Below, in pieces: positions 9,128 through 20,645 of a stretch of DNA of 27,463 nucleotides (positions are counted from its first letter, which is position 1; every line of letters starts with the position of its first letter). Below the pieces are notes generated by a model. That model made no database searches. It was not told the DNA's origin and saw only the letters and a list, made by a program, of their open reading frames with translations. The stretch is from NCBI GenBank assembly GCA_900618795.1, contig UYJD01000024.1, forward strand, positions 1-27,463. Reading direction: 5' to 3'. A program made the translations under genes and the position numbers. The DNA comes from Cyanodermella asteris (lineage: Eukaryota; Ascomycota; Lecanoromycetes; Ostropales; Stictidaceae).

Positions 9128-10605
9128 TATTAATTATTCCCGTGCAGGTTCCCCTACACGAACCTTATTTCGACTTAACACTAATCATAGATACGCATAC
9201 GAAAACTCAATTTATTTTTTAATAAACCTGATTGTCTAAAAATTAAAATATTGAAGCCAAACTTATTGCATAACCTACTTTCAGCGCCTGACGAGTAGTT
9301 AGTACCTAACTGAAGTTATATCCACCGTGGCATGCTGATACACGATTACTAGTAATTCCTTTTTCATGCAGTCGAATTACAGACTACAATCCATATTTTT
9401 TCCAATTTTGGAGGATTAGCTAAATTTCACAATTTTGCATCCCTTTGTGATGGTCTATGTGGCACGTCTATAGCCCACAGTATTAGGGCCATGTTGACTT
9501 GTCTTGATCCCTGTTATCATAATCCAATCTAGTGGGGAACTACTTTATCTTAAAAATAAAATAAGGGCTTACGTTAATTTATAGGAACTAACCAGAGTCT
9601 CACGACATTAACTGAAGACAGCCATGCAACACCTGTGAAAATTTTTCATTTCTGAAAAAAAAACATTCAAACTGTGGTAAGGTTTTCCGTGGATCATCAA
9701 ATTAAACAACATACTTCACTACTGGTCTCAGAAACGGTCTAGTGATTTCAGTTTATATGTTGCCATATTACTCTTGAGGTGGAATGCTTACACTTTCATT
9801 TATAAACAAAATATCTCTTATCTATAGCATTCATCAGTCTCTGCTCGCATTACTAGGGTATCTAATCCTATTTATTATTTCAAGCCTTCGTCCCTCAACG
9901 TCAGTTTTTACATAGAAAGTAGCCTTCGCCGTTGCCTGTCCAGATAGGTATCACTGCATTTTATCTCTCCACCTCCTATTCACATCTTTCTCATATTAAA
10001 CTCTAGTTAATCAGTCCTTCTTACAGCTTTATTAACAGTCTAGGTACCCTTTATACCCAATAAAGATGAATAACACTAGTCTTACTCGTATTACCGCGAC
10101 TGCTGGCACGAGAATTAGTCAAGACACATAGATAAAAGATGTCATCATCAAATGTTTATCTAGAACTTTATTCGACGTATCGATTTTGCATGTTAACACA
10201 CAAACAGCTTTCGCTGTACATTCATTCAAGTTGCTGGTTCAGCCGTTAGGCTATTGACCAAGATCCCTCACTGCTGTAGTAAAAACCGTGGGCTTTGTTC
10301 ATGCCCACTGTGGCCAATAAACCTCTCAGTTTTGGCTAAGGGTACATATGCTAGGTAAGATAACCATCTTAACTAATGCGTCCCAAGATATTTACATCTT
10401 AAAGCGGAATTATTATTCCTTTTAATTATATATTTAATATATTATTTTATAAGGTATTTTTTACCTTACTCCAAGGCAGTAGCATATCATATTACTCACC
10501 TGTACACCACTTTAAATAAGTATATACATATTTAACGTACGATTAGCATGTGTCAAGCATTTGAACAGCGTTCATTCAGAGCCATCACCAAACTCAACTT
10601 TTTTT
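9128..10605 (-). rRNA. rns: Small-subunit ribosomal RNA
   Basis: The mitochondrial 16S-like rRNA, about 1.48 kb. Landmarks on the minus strand are GTTTGGTGATGGCTCTGA at the 5' end (near 10590), the 530 loop GCCAGCAGTCGCGGTAA (10091-10107), GTCGTGAGACTCTGGT near 9590-9605 (1050-1100 region), and helix 45 GTAGGGGAACCTGCACGGG near 9139-9157 close to the 3' end. No intron was recognised. Ends are estimated to within tens of bases. The gene follows rnpB and precedes trnY. Confidence 0.93.
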
Positions 10606-10776
10606 TTATAAAAAAAACTATATATTATAGTTAATAATTTTAATGATATATGATTATTTTTATTTGTAAAAAATACATATATCACTATTGTTTATATAAA
10701 AACTAAAAAAATTTGGATTACCATGATTTAAATGTTTTTATAAATAATAGAAAAAAAAATAAAAATTATTTTTAAT

Positions 10777-10985
10777 ATAAAATGGTATATATTAAGCCGG
10801 GTGCTGTTATCATATAACGGACCTTTAATCAATTCACTAAGGATTGCTATCTAACTTTTTTAAATAAAAACATATTTTATCCTTTATACCTAAATTTGTA
10901 CCTATATACAATAATATATTAATGTAATAACAATTCTGGACTTTCCTCCACTCATACAGGCTATATTGTTATTTAACCATTTTAT
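10777..10985 (-). ncRNA. rnpB: Mitochondrial RNase P RNA
   Basis: The catalytic RNA that matures tRNA 5' ends. The minus strand carries conserved region I, GGAGGAAAGTCC, at 10938-10949, and conserved region V, AACAGCACCCGGCTTA, at 10793-10808. These two segments form helix P4 in all RNase P RNAs. The outer ends pair perfectly over 10 bp: ATAAAATGGT (10976-10985) with ACCATTTTAT (10777-10786), a convincing P1 that sets the limits at about 209 nt. The region between is AT-rich and reduced, like other fungal mitochondrial RNase P RNAs. One oddity is ACAGCA where the family usually has ACAGAA. With tRNAs in two long blocks, 5' processing is clearly required. The gene lies between nad4 and rns. 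Confidence 0.87.
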
Positions 10986-11057
10986 TTATATATATATATA
11001 TTATTAAAATTAATAATAAGTATATCATACACTTATAAATATAACTACTTTAGTTAA

Positions 11058-12572
11058 TTAAGGTGTAGAATATATTAAAGTTGATACTGAGTAATGTAAA
11101 CCATCTAAAACAGGAGCAGGATATATACCTAATACTAAAGTTAATAAAACTAATGTAAATAACATATAAAATTCACGTCTGTTTAAATCTGGTAAATTAT
11201 AAATAAAGAATTTACTAAAAGATCCCGCAAAAGCTATTCTATTAAACATATATATTGTATATGCTGCACTAAATATAATTGAAGAACTAGCAAATAAACC
11301 TAAATAAGGTAATCTTTCAAATACTCCGTATAATGACATAAATTCACCTAAAAAATTTAAAGTTAAAGGTACACCACAATTACCTAAACATAATATAAAA
11401 AAGAATATTGAAAATAAAGGCATTATTTGAGCAATACCTCTGTAATAAGTTATTAGTCTTGTACTAGATCTATCATATAGTACACCTCCAGCACATATAA
11501 ATAAACCACTAGATACAAACCCATGTGCTAAACCTAATGTTATTCCACCTTCTATACCTTGTATTGTATTACTAAACACACCTAATAAATATACTGCTGC
11601 ATGTGATACAGATGAGTAAGCTATAAGTTCTTTTACATCAATAGTTCTTAATGTACTTAAGCTAGCATAAATTATAGTTATTACACCTATAACAAACACA
11701 ATATAAGTATAATCTATAGCAGCTTTAGGTAAAATAGGTAAAATTAATCTCAAGATACCATATAAACTTAATTTTAAAACTATTCCTGCTAATATAATAC
11801 TTCCTGATAAAGGAGATTCAACATGAGCTTTTAGTAATCAAGTATTTAAAAATATTGTTGGAGTTTTTACAGCAAATGCTATAAAAATACCATAAAATAA
11901 AAATAGTTGTGTATAATAATTAAAATTAGTTTTACTTAAGGCATCAAAATCAGTACTACCCATTATACTTGACATTGTTAATATAGATAATAATAAAAAT
12001 AAGGATCCTAGTAACGTATATAAAAACAAATAAAAACTAGCTCTTACTTTATTACTTGATCCATATAATCCTATTAGTATAAACAAAGGAGGTAAAATAC
12101 TTTCAAAAAAAACATAAAATAACAATATGTCTAACACTAAAAATACTGCTATAAGTAATGTTTCAAGTAATAAAATAATTATTACAAAAGATTTTATATT
12201 TTCTCTAATAGAATTTCAATTACTTAATAGTGAAATAGGCATAATAATTGTAGTCAACAATACAAAATATATAGATAAACCATCCACACCTAGATAAAAA
12301 TCATAAGTTAATATGTTATGATTTTCCTGAACAAATTGATATTGGTTTGTACTAAAATCAAATAATAAATAAATGAATAATGAAATAATTAAATTAATTA
12401 TTGTAGTTAATAAGCCTAAATATTTAATATATTTTGTCTCATTTTCAAGATTTAAATAATACATTTTAACTAAATTTTTGATATTACCTAATTTATCAAA
12501 ATCCCTAAAATTAAGACTACAAATAGTAAATATACCTAATAAAGGTGTTATTAATAATAAACTTAAAATCAT
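11058..12572 (-). CDS. nad4: NADH dehydrogenase subunit 4
   Basis: An antiporter-like proton-pumping subunit of complex I, in the inner membrane. The frame gives 504 aa from MILSLLLITPLLGIF to YSVSTLIYSTP, ending in TAA. Recognisable blocks are YDFYLGVDGLSIYFVLLTT, YVFFESILPPLFILIG, the KTPTIFLNTWLLKAHVESP stretch with its conserved Lys and the H-x-E loop, and SSVSHAAVYLLGVF. Two TGA codons are Trp. Length and ends fit the family. It lies about 100 bases downstream of nad1 and 72 bases upstream of rnpB, so the rnpB precursor is probably co-transcribed with it. Confidence 0.97.
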
Positions 12573-12672
12573 AGCTATAAAAAAGCTAGTAAATTTTCCA
12601 CATAGTTAATTGGTTAAATGGTTATATTCAATTAAAATATAATAATTTAAAGGATTTTACATTATATAATAA

Positions 12673-13779
12673 TTATAAAATATTTAAATTGTTAGGTATA
12701 ATATCAAAACTATATAATATACATGGTACAAGTACTACAAATGCTATTATTATAGGTAGCAATATTGTTCAACAGAATGACATTAATTGGTCATATCTAA
12801 TTCTAGGAAATGAAGCTCTTACTCATATAAAAATAAAAATCATCGTACAACTCTTTAATCCTAAGGTACTACTATATAATATACCCTGTATAAATGGATA
12901 TTCTAATAAAGAAGGATTTTCTATTCAATATATATAATAATCAAAGTCTATGTATTGTAATAAAAATCCAAAATCCATATATGCATATAAATAACCACCT
13001 AAAAATAATATACTAATTAAAGTACAAATAAGTACAATACTTGCATATTCAGCTAAAAAGAAAAATACAAATATTACTGCAGCGTGCTCTGTCATAAATC
13101 CACTTACAAGTTCTGATTCTGCTTCAGCTAAATCAAAAGGTGCCCTATTTGTTTCAGCTACAGAACCTATGAAAAAAATTATAAATATAGGCAATAAAGG
13201 TATTATAAATCAAACAGGTCTTTGAGATTCTATATTTACAGTTAAATTTAAACTTCCGCTTAAAAATATTACTAATAATATAGCAGAACTTAATATTAAT
13301 TCATAACTTATAAGTTGTGCTGTACTTCTTAATGAACCTAAAAAAGCATATTTAGAATTAGCACTTCAACCTGCTAATAATATACCATATGTACTTAAAG
13401 ATGAAACAGCTAACATATATAATATCCCTAAGTTATGATCTAATATTGCAACACCCGGACCATAAGGTATAACAGCATAACCTAATAATGAAAATATTAG
13501 TGTTATAATAGGACCTAAAAAAAATAAAATTAAATTGGATTGAGTAGGAGCAACATATTCTTTTAATAATAATTTTAAAGCATCAGCAAAAGCTTGCAAT
13601 GAACCTAAATAACCTATAACATTTGGTCCCAATCTTCTTTGCATACTTGCCATTGTTTTTCTTTCTGCAACTGTTATATATGCTACTGTAAGTAATACAG
13701 GTAATATATCTAACAGGACCTCTATGATAGAAGTAATTATTGACTCAACTAACATCATGAAACTTATAATAATATACAA
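12673..13779 (-). CDS. nad1: NADH dehydrogenase subunit 1
   Basis: The membrane subunit of complex I that forms part of the ubiquinone chamber. 368 aa, starting [14 protein letters not shown]. Conserved blocks are [57 protein letters not shown] and [17 protein letters not shown], ending NNLNIL then TAA. Several TGA codons are Trp, including that of [11 protein letters not shown]. The start could instead be either Met of FMML (13758 or 13755), since the first residues are not conserved. The segment between [10 protein letters not shown] and IFIWVRASF is of the variable length typical of fungal Nad1. Confidence 0.96.
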
Positions 13780-13893
13780 TATATTTACTATATATATATT
13801 ATATATAAAGGTTATTTGTCATACGACCGCAAAAAAATTTTATAATATTTGATATTATAAAAATATAGTACTTTAAGTAAATTATTCCTAATT

Positions 13894-14236
13894 TTATCTT
13901 TTATTTGATGGTCCTGGTCTATTATTTAAATAATAGTTTAATTCTCTTTGTGCTGCTTTAACATTCTCTTTAAGTATACCGTGATAATCAGTATTAGCTC
14001 TTTTTAAGGCTGATTCACTATCTTTTACTATTTTTTCATGCATCTCTTTGTCAGCTTCAAAAATATCTCATTTTTAGACATATTTTCAAACCCTGAATCT
14101 TTACGAGTACCTTCTAAAAGATCCAAATTTCCATTATATTTTATATTAATAATAGTAGCCACAATAAGACCTACTAATAGTAAGATTGTTCTACTAATTA
14201 TAAAATTATAATTAGGTGATATTCAAAATTTAATGA
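13894..14236 (-). pseudogene. Unidentified small membrane/coiled-coil orf, apparently frameshifted
   Basis: Between nad5 and nad1 lie two overlapping open frames that read as one protein split by a frame change near 14065-14068. The first frame (from about 14234 to the stop at 14028-14030) encodes a short hydrophobic helix (TILLLVGLIVATIINI) followed by NLDLLEGTRKDSGF and ENMSKNE. The second (14067 to the TAA at 13894-13896) encodes IFEADKEMHEKIVKD, SALKRANTDYHGILKENVK and a tail YYLNNRPGPSNKR. The overall pattern is one N-terminal membrane anchor and a charged helical, possibly coiled-coil, C-terminus. The first frame has no ATG upstream of 14081. The ordinary amino acid composition, unlike AT-noise orfs, suggests a real gene recently lost, or one read by frameshifting or from a sequence error. 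I do not recognise the family. Confidence 0.5.
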
Positions 14237-16234
14237 TTAATAGTGTAAAAAAAGATTTGTCTTAATATTGTTATATCTAATAGATATAAAGATAGTTAAG
14301 ATTAATAAAATAAATAAATTTAGAGTGAATAGTTTAGCATATACAATTAGAATGTAAAAGATTAAACCAATTAAAATATATAGTGCATAAGTAGTAACTA
14401 CACCTGTATCAAATTTAGTTAAATTTGAACTTAAATTTAATATAGCCTTTTCTAAACCGTATGGTCCTACTAATTCTACAGATCCTTTATCTAAGACCTT
14501 AGTAGTTTGTCCACCTAATTTAAATATTAAATTAGTAATATATTTGTTATATACCAACTCAATCAAAAATCTTTGATTAAAAAAACCAAATATATTATAA
14601 CCTATATTAGAAAATTTAAATAATAATAATAATAACTTAGGTAAAAATTCAGATAAAATAATTGAGACTATACTTAATAAAATAGTAAAAAATAAAGGTA
14701 ATAGTTTGTAAAAAGTAGGTACAGCAAACTCTGTATCTAACAATATTTCATTGCTAGGGTGTATAAATATACTGTTATCAACAAAAAAACTAGAACCCAA
14801 ACCTATAAATATATCCTTAGTAATATACCCGAAAAATATAGAGAATACAGCTAAAATTATTAAAGGTATAGACATGAATTGTTTACCTTCATGTGCATTT
14901 TCATAATTAGTTATAGGACCAAGAGGATTAGTTAAAAAGGTTAAATATAATACTTTAATACTATATAATGTAGTAAACATAGCTCCAATACTTGCTATAA
15001 AGTATACAGTTATACCTGAAAAAGTAAATTGTCCAAAAGCAGACTCAAGTATAAAATCTTTACTATAAAAACCAGTCATAAAAGGAAAGGCTACTAAACT
15101 TAAAGAAGCTATTAACATAACTGAGTATGTTAAAGGTAATAATTGTCTTAAACCACCGTATCTTCTAAAATCTTGGTTATCCGACACAGCATGTATAACT
15201 GCACCAGCTCCTAAGAAAAGTAGCGCTTTGTAAAAAGCATGATTAACTAAATGAAATAAAGCTACATTATATGAAGATAAACCAATAGCTATAACCATCA
15301 TACCTAATTGACTCATAGTAGAATAAGCTATAACTTTTTTAATATCTTGCTGGAATAATCCTATTAAAGAACTAAATACCGTAGTTAACGCACCTAGTCA
15401 TAAACAACAAATTAATACAGTAGAGCTATATTCTAATAAAGGAGATGAACGCATTAATAGATATACTCCAGCTGTAACCATAGTAGCTGCATGTATTAAT
15501 GCGGATACCGGAGTTGGACCTTCCATTGCCATAGGTAATCAAATATGTAAACCTACTTGACTACTTTTAGCCATAGCACCTATTAGTAAACATATACCTA
15601 TTAAAGTAATTAAATTTTCATTTATAAAAGGTGATATAGAAAATACTGTACTGTAATCTATATTACCAAAAGATCATAATAATGCAAACATACCTACTGT
15701 TAGTAGACAATCTCCTACTCTATTGGTTAAAAATGCTGCCATAGAACTTTGATTTGCAGCAATTCTAGTAAATCAAAAACTAACTAATAGATACGAACAA
15801 ACACCTACTCCTTCTCAACCAACAAACATTAATAAAAAATTATTTGCAGTTACTAATATTATCATCATAAATGTAAATAAACTTAAGTAACTGAAGAATC
15901 TTTGATTATGTGGGTCATGACTCATATATTCTATAGAATATATATGTACTAATGAAGATACAACTAAAACAGGTATTAACATAGATACTGTTAAACTATC
16001 AAAATTAAACCCTCATAATATATTAAGTGATTCTGAATCCATTCACCTAAATAGGTGAATGGATACAGGTATATTGTTAAAACCTACTTCTGTAAATGCT
16101 ACAAATGATAATATTGTAGTAGTTATTACACAACTACATGTGATAAAATGTGATCCAGATACTCCAACTTTTCTACCAAAAAAGCCAGATGCTATTGATC
16201 CTAATAAAGGTAAAATTATAAGTGTTAAATACAT
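14237..16234 (-). CDS. nad5: NADH dehydrogenase subunit 5
   Basis: The large antiporter-like subunit of complex I, 665 aa. It begins [20 protein letters not shown]. The core includes [60 protein letters not shown] and [18 protein letters not shown]. The C-terminus is the long lateral helix and final membrane segment, ending NLFLHY then TAA. Many TGA codons are Trp, so only the C-terminal half looks open in the standard code. Its ATG overlaps the nad4L stop by one base (TAATG), a conserved fungal coupling. A 28-bp near-perfect palindrome at 16037-16064 lies within the coding region without disturbing the protein. Confidence 0.97.
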
Positions 16235-16500
16235 TAATATTTTATTGCAATGTTTCCTCTCAGTCTGTAAAAAGCAACTAAAATACCTAGTCCTATAGCT
16301 GATTCTGCTCCAGCTATAGAAATTATATATATGGCATAAGTTTGCCCTAGTATATCGTCGAAGCTTAATGAAGTTACCAGTATTAAAAATGTAATAGCTA
16401 ATAGCATTATTTCAATTGAAATAAGCATTAATATAATATTCTTACGGTTTAAAACAAAACCTAAAATACCTATTAAAAATAAAATTAGTGATAAACTCAT
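16234..16500 (-). CDS. nad4L: NADH dehydrogenase subunit 4L
   Basis: A three-helix membrane subunit of complex I, 88 aa, the usual length. It contains [19 protein letters not shown] with the conserved intramembrane Glu, and [18 protein letters not shown] with the second. The stop overlaps the nad5 start by one base (TAATG), so nad4L and nad5 are almost certainly translated from one mRNA. Confidence 0.97.
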   Translation of the reverse strand: MSLSLILFLIGILGFVLNRKNIILMLISIEIMLLAITFLILVTSLSFDDILGQTYAIYIISIAGAESAIGLGILVAFYRLRGNIAIKY

Positions 16501-16589
16501 ATAAATAATTAATTTTCGAAGTATAGAATATATTTATTCATTAAATTTATTTTTTGTAATAAATAATAATTATATTATAAATAAACACA

Positions 16590-16964
16590 CTATGCATATA
16601 CATTGATAGTTTGTCTACTATCTATTTTTAATGCATTTTTCCCTAACTCAAATGCAAACCCTAATGTTAATAATAAAAAGAATATTAACATGAATATTAA
16701 TCCATATATACCATTTAATTGAGAACTTACTGCAAAAGGATATATTAGTAATATTTCTAAATCAAATAATAAAAATAATAAAGCAAAAATAAAGAATGAT
16801 ATACTAAACTGTGATCTATTTTGACCAAGAAAAGAATTAAACCCACACTCAAAAGCACTATTTTTTTCTTTATATGGATTATGAGGAGCTAATAAAAAAT
16901 TCACACCTAATAAAACTAGCCCTAATATCGGAATAAGTATAAAAAAAAAGGTAATACTAGTCAT
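16590..16964 (-). CDS. nad3: NADH dehydrogenase subunit 3
   Basis: A small membrane subunit of complex I, 124 aa. It contains PYKEKNSAFECGFNSF, whose Cys lies in the flexible loop that marks the active/deactive transition, and LLFLLFDLEILLIYPFAV with the acidic residues of the second helix. It ends in TAG. Its ATG overlaps the last base of the nad2 stop (TAATG), the usual nad2-nad3 coupling in Pezizomycotina. Confidence 0.97.
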   Translation of the reverse strand: MTSITFFFILIPILGLVLLGVNFLLAPHNPYKEKNSAFECGFNSFLGQNRSQFSISFFIFALLFLLFDLEILLIYPFAVSSQLNGIYGLIFMLIFFLLLTLGFAFELGKNALKIDSRQTINVYA

Positions 16965-18733
16965 TATATATTAAAAATATAAATTGAAACAAGATTTGTA
17001 ATATTTAATATATCCTGTTGTAATAAAAGGAATCCTATTATTAATAGTGTAATAATACTTATAGTTATACTAAAAACACTAAATAATGTAACTTTAGGCT
17101 CACTGTGTCCTATTATTTCTGTACTAACTATATTATTATTTTTATAAATTATACTGGTATCTTTATAGATAATGTTATAGGGTTCTGTTAAATAGTGCAC
17201 AGACTTTTCAAAAAATATGTTTTTTATTATATTTAGATAGTACACTGCACTAATAACACTAGTTAGTATAGCTACTAAGGATATAAATATAAGACCATTA
17301 TCCATGGCTCCACTTAATACCATTTGTTTACCAAAGAAACCTAATAAAGGAGGTACTCCTACAAAACTATAAATAGTAATAGTTAAACTTAGTGCTAATA
17401 CAGGATTTATATAATAATATCCTTTTAATTGACTTATTAATTGAACAGGTGAATTTTTTTTATCTATAAATGACTCATGTTCTTCTTTGTTATAAGTATA
17501 ACTATATAAACTAAACCCAATAGCAATTAGTATAATAAAAGCGTTCAAATTAGATATAGAGTATTGTATTAAGTAAAATATAAATGCCTGAATAGACTCT
17601 ACGGTATTTATACTTAATGCTAATAAAATAAAACCTAAATGGCTTATAGTACTATAAGCATATAATCTTTTTATTCTAAATTGATTAATACCTAATACTG
17701 TTCCTATTATTAAAGATAATAAAGAACTAGATAATAAAATATATCTTCAATCAAAATTTCCATTAAATCCTGTATTACTAGTATAATGTACAATTTCAAA
17801 TATAAACACAAGTATAGATATTTTAGCTATTATTGCTACAAATGTTGTAACTATAGTAGGTATAGCATCATAAACGTCAGGAGATCAAAAATGAAAAGGT
17901 GCAGCACTTATTTTGAATAAAAAACCTACTATCATTATCACTAAAGAATAACTAATATAACTATTTTTATATAAAGAGACAGTATTATAATTAGCTATTT
18001 CTCATATATTATTTACAATGTAAAATCCTTCTAGGTTAGTAATACCTGAGTTAGTATAAAGTAAAGCAGTACCTAATAATATAAAACAGGAACTCATACC
18101 ACCTAATAAAAAGTATGTTAAACCTGCACTAGTAGATATCTCACTATTTCTGTATAATGTAGCTAATAAATATAATCCATAACTTTGTAGTTCTATACAT
18201 AAAAATATAGATACTATGTCACTACTATTAATTAATAATGTTGCTCCGTTTATTATAAATAATAAAATTAAAGGGTATTCAATTATTTTATAATTTTCTG
18301 ATTTTTTATTTATAATTCAATTTACATATTCTTTAAGTATATTTTTAGATTCTTTTGTATTATAAACTGGTTTGTCTTTATATTCCATAATTAAATTTGA
18401 AGGATCTCTAGCAAAAAATCCAGTAAGTAGTAATATTATACCACTTATTATATATATTAAATTATGAAATATCTGACCCATACTGTTTAAGTGAAATAAT
18501 CCACCATATAAACCAATACCTGAAGGTAAGATATTTATGTTAGAGCTAGTTATATTAATTATAATTATAATTAATAAAATACCTATAGCAGAACGATTAT
18601 AAAGTATTGATTTATCTTTTCTTAAAGTGACAGCTATAGATAGTAATAGAATAAACGAACTAGTTATTAACATATAGTGTATCTTGTATGATATGTCCGA
18701 AACAATGTTAAATAGATTATTAATATATAACAT
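16964..18733 (-). CDS. nad2: NADH dehydrogenase subunit 2
   Basis: An antiporter-like membrane subunit of complex I, 589 aa, starting [20 protein letters not shown]. Diagnostic blocks are [72 protein letters not shown] and [19 protein letters not shown]. Several Trp codons are TGA, splitting the frame in the standard code. It ends at the TAA that shares its last base with the nad3 ATG. Confidence 0.96.
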
Positions 18734-19247
18734 ATTAAACTACACTGTATTTAAAAATTAGCTTGCTTTAAACTATACAATTATTATTTAACTAATAAAA
18801 AAATTATTTATTCTTTAAAAATTAAGTCTATTTATTGTTCTTATTTAATAATGTATTATATTAGTATATTTATATAAAATTATATTTATATAATATTATA
18901 AATACTAGATAATCTATAGAAAACCAAAAATGTTATAAAATAATTAATAGAAAACTTTATTATAAATATATTAAACTTAATATATATATATATATAGTAT
19001 ATATATAAAATAAAATTATTTATATATATAATGTACTTAGTATAAAAGAGTGTATTATAAAAATAAGTATTAAAAAATAAAAATATAAATGTTAAACCAA
19101 TAATAATATAGATAAAAACACTATAATACCTATTATAAAAAAAATTATATAATATCAATATATTAATTCTTATTTGCGATTGATATTATATAAAAACTTT
19201 ACAATAATAAATGATTTTATTATTAAATCAAATTTTTTATAATTATT
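18734..19247. other. AT-rich spacer between nad2 and atp8
   Basis: About 510 bases, mostly A/T, rich in TA dinucleotide runs. One open frame at 18886-19158 (minus) encodes a 90-residue string of Tyr, Ile, Phe and Asn without conserved features and is probably chance. On the transcribed strand this is the 3' flank of atp8 and the 5' leader of nad2. No tRNA or structured RNA was recognised. Confidence 0.5.
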
Positions 19248-19394
19248 TTAATTTTGTTTTAAAAATAATCTACTAGTAAAGGTTGAAGTTACTCTAGGTA
19301 ATATATATTTACTAATTATATATATCATAAATATTAATATAATAAAAGCAAATGTAACTTGATTAATAAAATAAAATGGTACTAATTGTGGCAT
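19248..19394 (-). CDS. atp8: ATP synthase subunit 8
   Basis: A single-pass membrane subunit of the F1Fo-ATP synthase peripheral stalk region. 48 aa from the family start MPQLVPFYFINQVTFAF, then a hydrophobic helix, ending TSRLFLKQN. The frame is open 15 codons further upstream (ATG at 19439), but MPQLVPFYF is the universal fungal N-terminus, so the start at 19394 is preferred. It lies downstream of atp6, the reverse of the common atp8-atp6 order in transcription sense. Confidence 0.93.
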   Translation of the reverse strand: MPQLVPFYFINQVTFAFIILIFMIYIISKYILPRVTSTFTSRLFLKQN

Positions 19395-19583
19395 ATTTAG
19401 TTTTAAATATAATTTACATAAAAATGCTATAATTATCAAAACTTATAACTAGAGTTATAAATATTATAAATAGACTAAATAGGATTAATGTATAGATAGC
19501 ATATTTATAGTAGACTTTAATTAGCTATTTATATTTAATAATCTAGATTATTGATAAGGATAAATAATTATTTATATGTAATA

Positions 19584-20414
19584 CTAATGTAAATCTAACC
19601 CGTCTTTTATATAACTACAACTTAATACAACAAACACTTGTGCTTGTATAAAAGCAATACCTAGCTCTAATCCAGAAAAAGCTATTATAAAAGATAATGG
19701 TACTAGACCTAAGAAAAAAAATACTATACCTGAAGTCATAATATTATATGTAAATCCAGCTAATATGTTTAATAACATGTGCCCACTTAGTATGTTAGCT
19801 CCTAAACGTAACCCTAAACTAACGTTTCTAGATAAATAAGAAATAAATTCAATTATAACTAATAATGGTAATAATGCTAATGGACAACCAGATGGTACGA
19901 ATAAAGAAAAGAATTTTAAACCGTGTTTATTGAAACCTAAAATAGTAGCACCTAACACTATTGTAAAACTTAAAGAGAATGTTAATATAAAATGGCTCGT
20001 AGTCGCGAAACTATAAGGGATCATACCTATTAAGTTATTAATTAATATGTATATAAATAGAGTATATATAAATGGGAAATATATTTGTCCTTTATTATTA
20101 TTAATTTGATTAATTACTATACTATGTACCGTTGCATATATAGTTTCTAAAGTTAATGATCAATTATTCATAATTACTTTATTATTATTTGTACCTATTA
20201 AATGTAATGTTATAGTTAATCAAGCTGCTATGAATAAGTACAACCCTATATTAGTTAATGATATATTTAAGTTACCCAGAGCAGGTGCAAAAATAGAAAT
20301 TAGATTTCTAATAGAAAATTGGTCTAACGGGCTAGCTATTTGAGATAATAGTTCGTAGTTATTTATGTTTATAAATTCATTATGTAAAGAAGTAATAATT
20401 GAATTTTTTATCAT
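19584..20414 (-). CDS. atp6: ATP synthase subunit a
   Basis: Fo subunit a, which forms the proton half-channels against the c-ring. 276 aa. It starts MIKNSIITSLHNEF; the segment PLDQFSIRNLISI marks where the mature protein usually begins, so the first 28 or so residues may be a cleaved leader. Conserved parts are LGLRLGANILSGHMLL (with the essential Arg), IPYSFATTSHFILTFSLS and ELGIAFIQAQVFVVLSCSYI with the conserved Gln. TGA codes for Trp in several places. The start codon lies in the 3' arm of a 17-bp hairpin (see separate entry). Confidence 0.96.
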
Positions 20415-20452
20415 CTAAGTATTTTAAGTATTAATATACTTAGATGATAAAA
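20406..20452 (-). promoter_or_regulatory. Hairpin covering the atp6 start codon
   Basis: Arms of 17 bp (20406-20422 and 20436-20452, TTTTATCATCTAAGTAT and its complement) flank a 13-base loop. In the mRNA the 3' arm contains the atp6 AUG (20412-20414). When folded it would bury the start codon, so translation may need an activator or unwinding. That role is inferred; the pairing is directly visible. Confidence 0.6.
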
Positions 20453-20645
20453 TTTTTTACATAGTTACTATTAATATATTTATTAATTATAAATATTAAT
20501 AAAAAACAGGTATAATTTTAATACCTATTTTAAAAACGTGAATAATGAGTTTATAAAAAATATTAAAATAATAAAAATATTTCAATAAAAAAAATTTTAC
20601 AATATATAGATTATACAAAATAAAATTTGTTATTTTATAAAAAGA

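Noticed and set aside
8974-9222. Plus-strand 82-codon open frame
   Set aside because: Antisense to trnY and the rns 3' end; it is explained by those RNAs.
12689-12937. Plus-strand 82-codon open frame
   Set aside because: Antisense to the C-terminal part of nad1, which has strong family matches on the minus strand.
16059-16298. Plus-strand 79-codon open frame
   Set aside because: Antisense to the start of nad5 and the end of nad4L.
18886-19158. Minus-strand 90-codon frame in the nad2-atp8 spacer
   Set aside because: Composition is almost only Tyr, Ile, Phe, Asn and Leu, as expected from TA-rich DNA. No motif; treated as chance.
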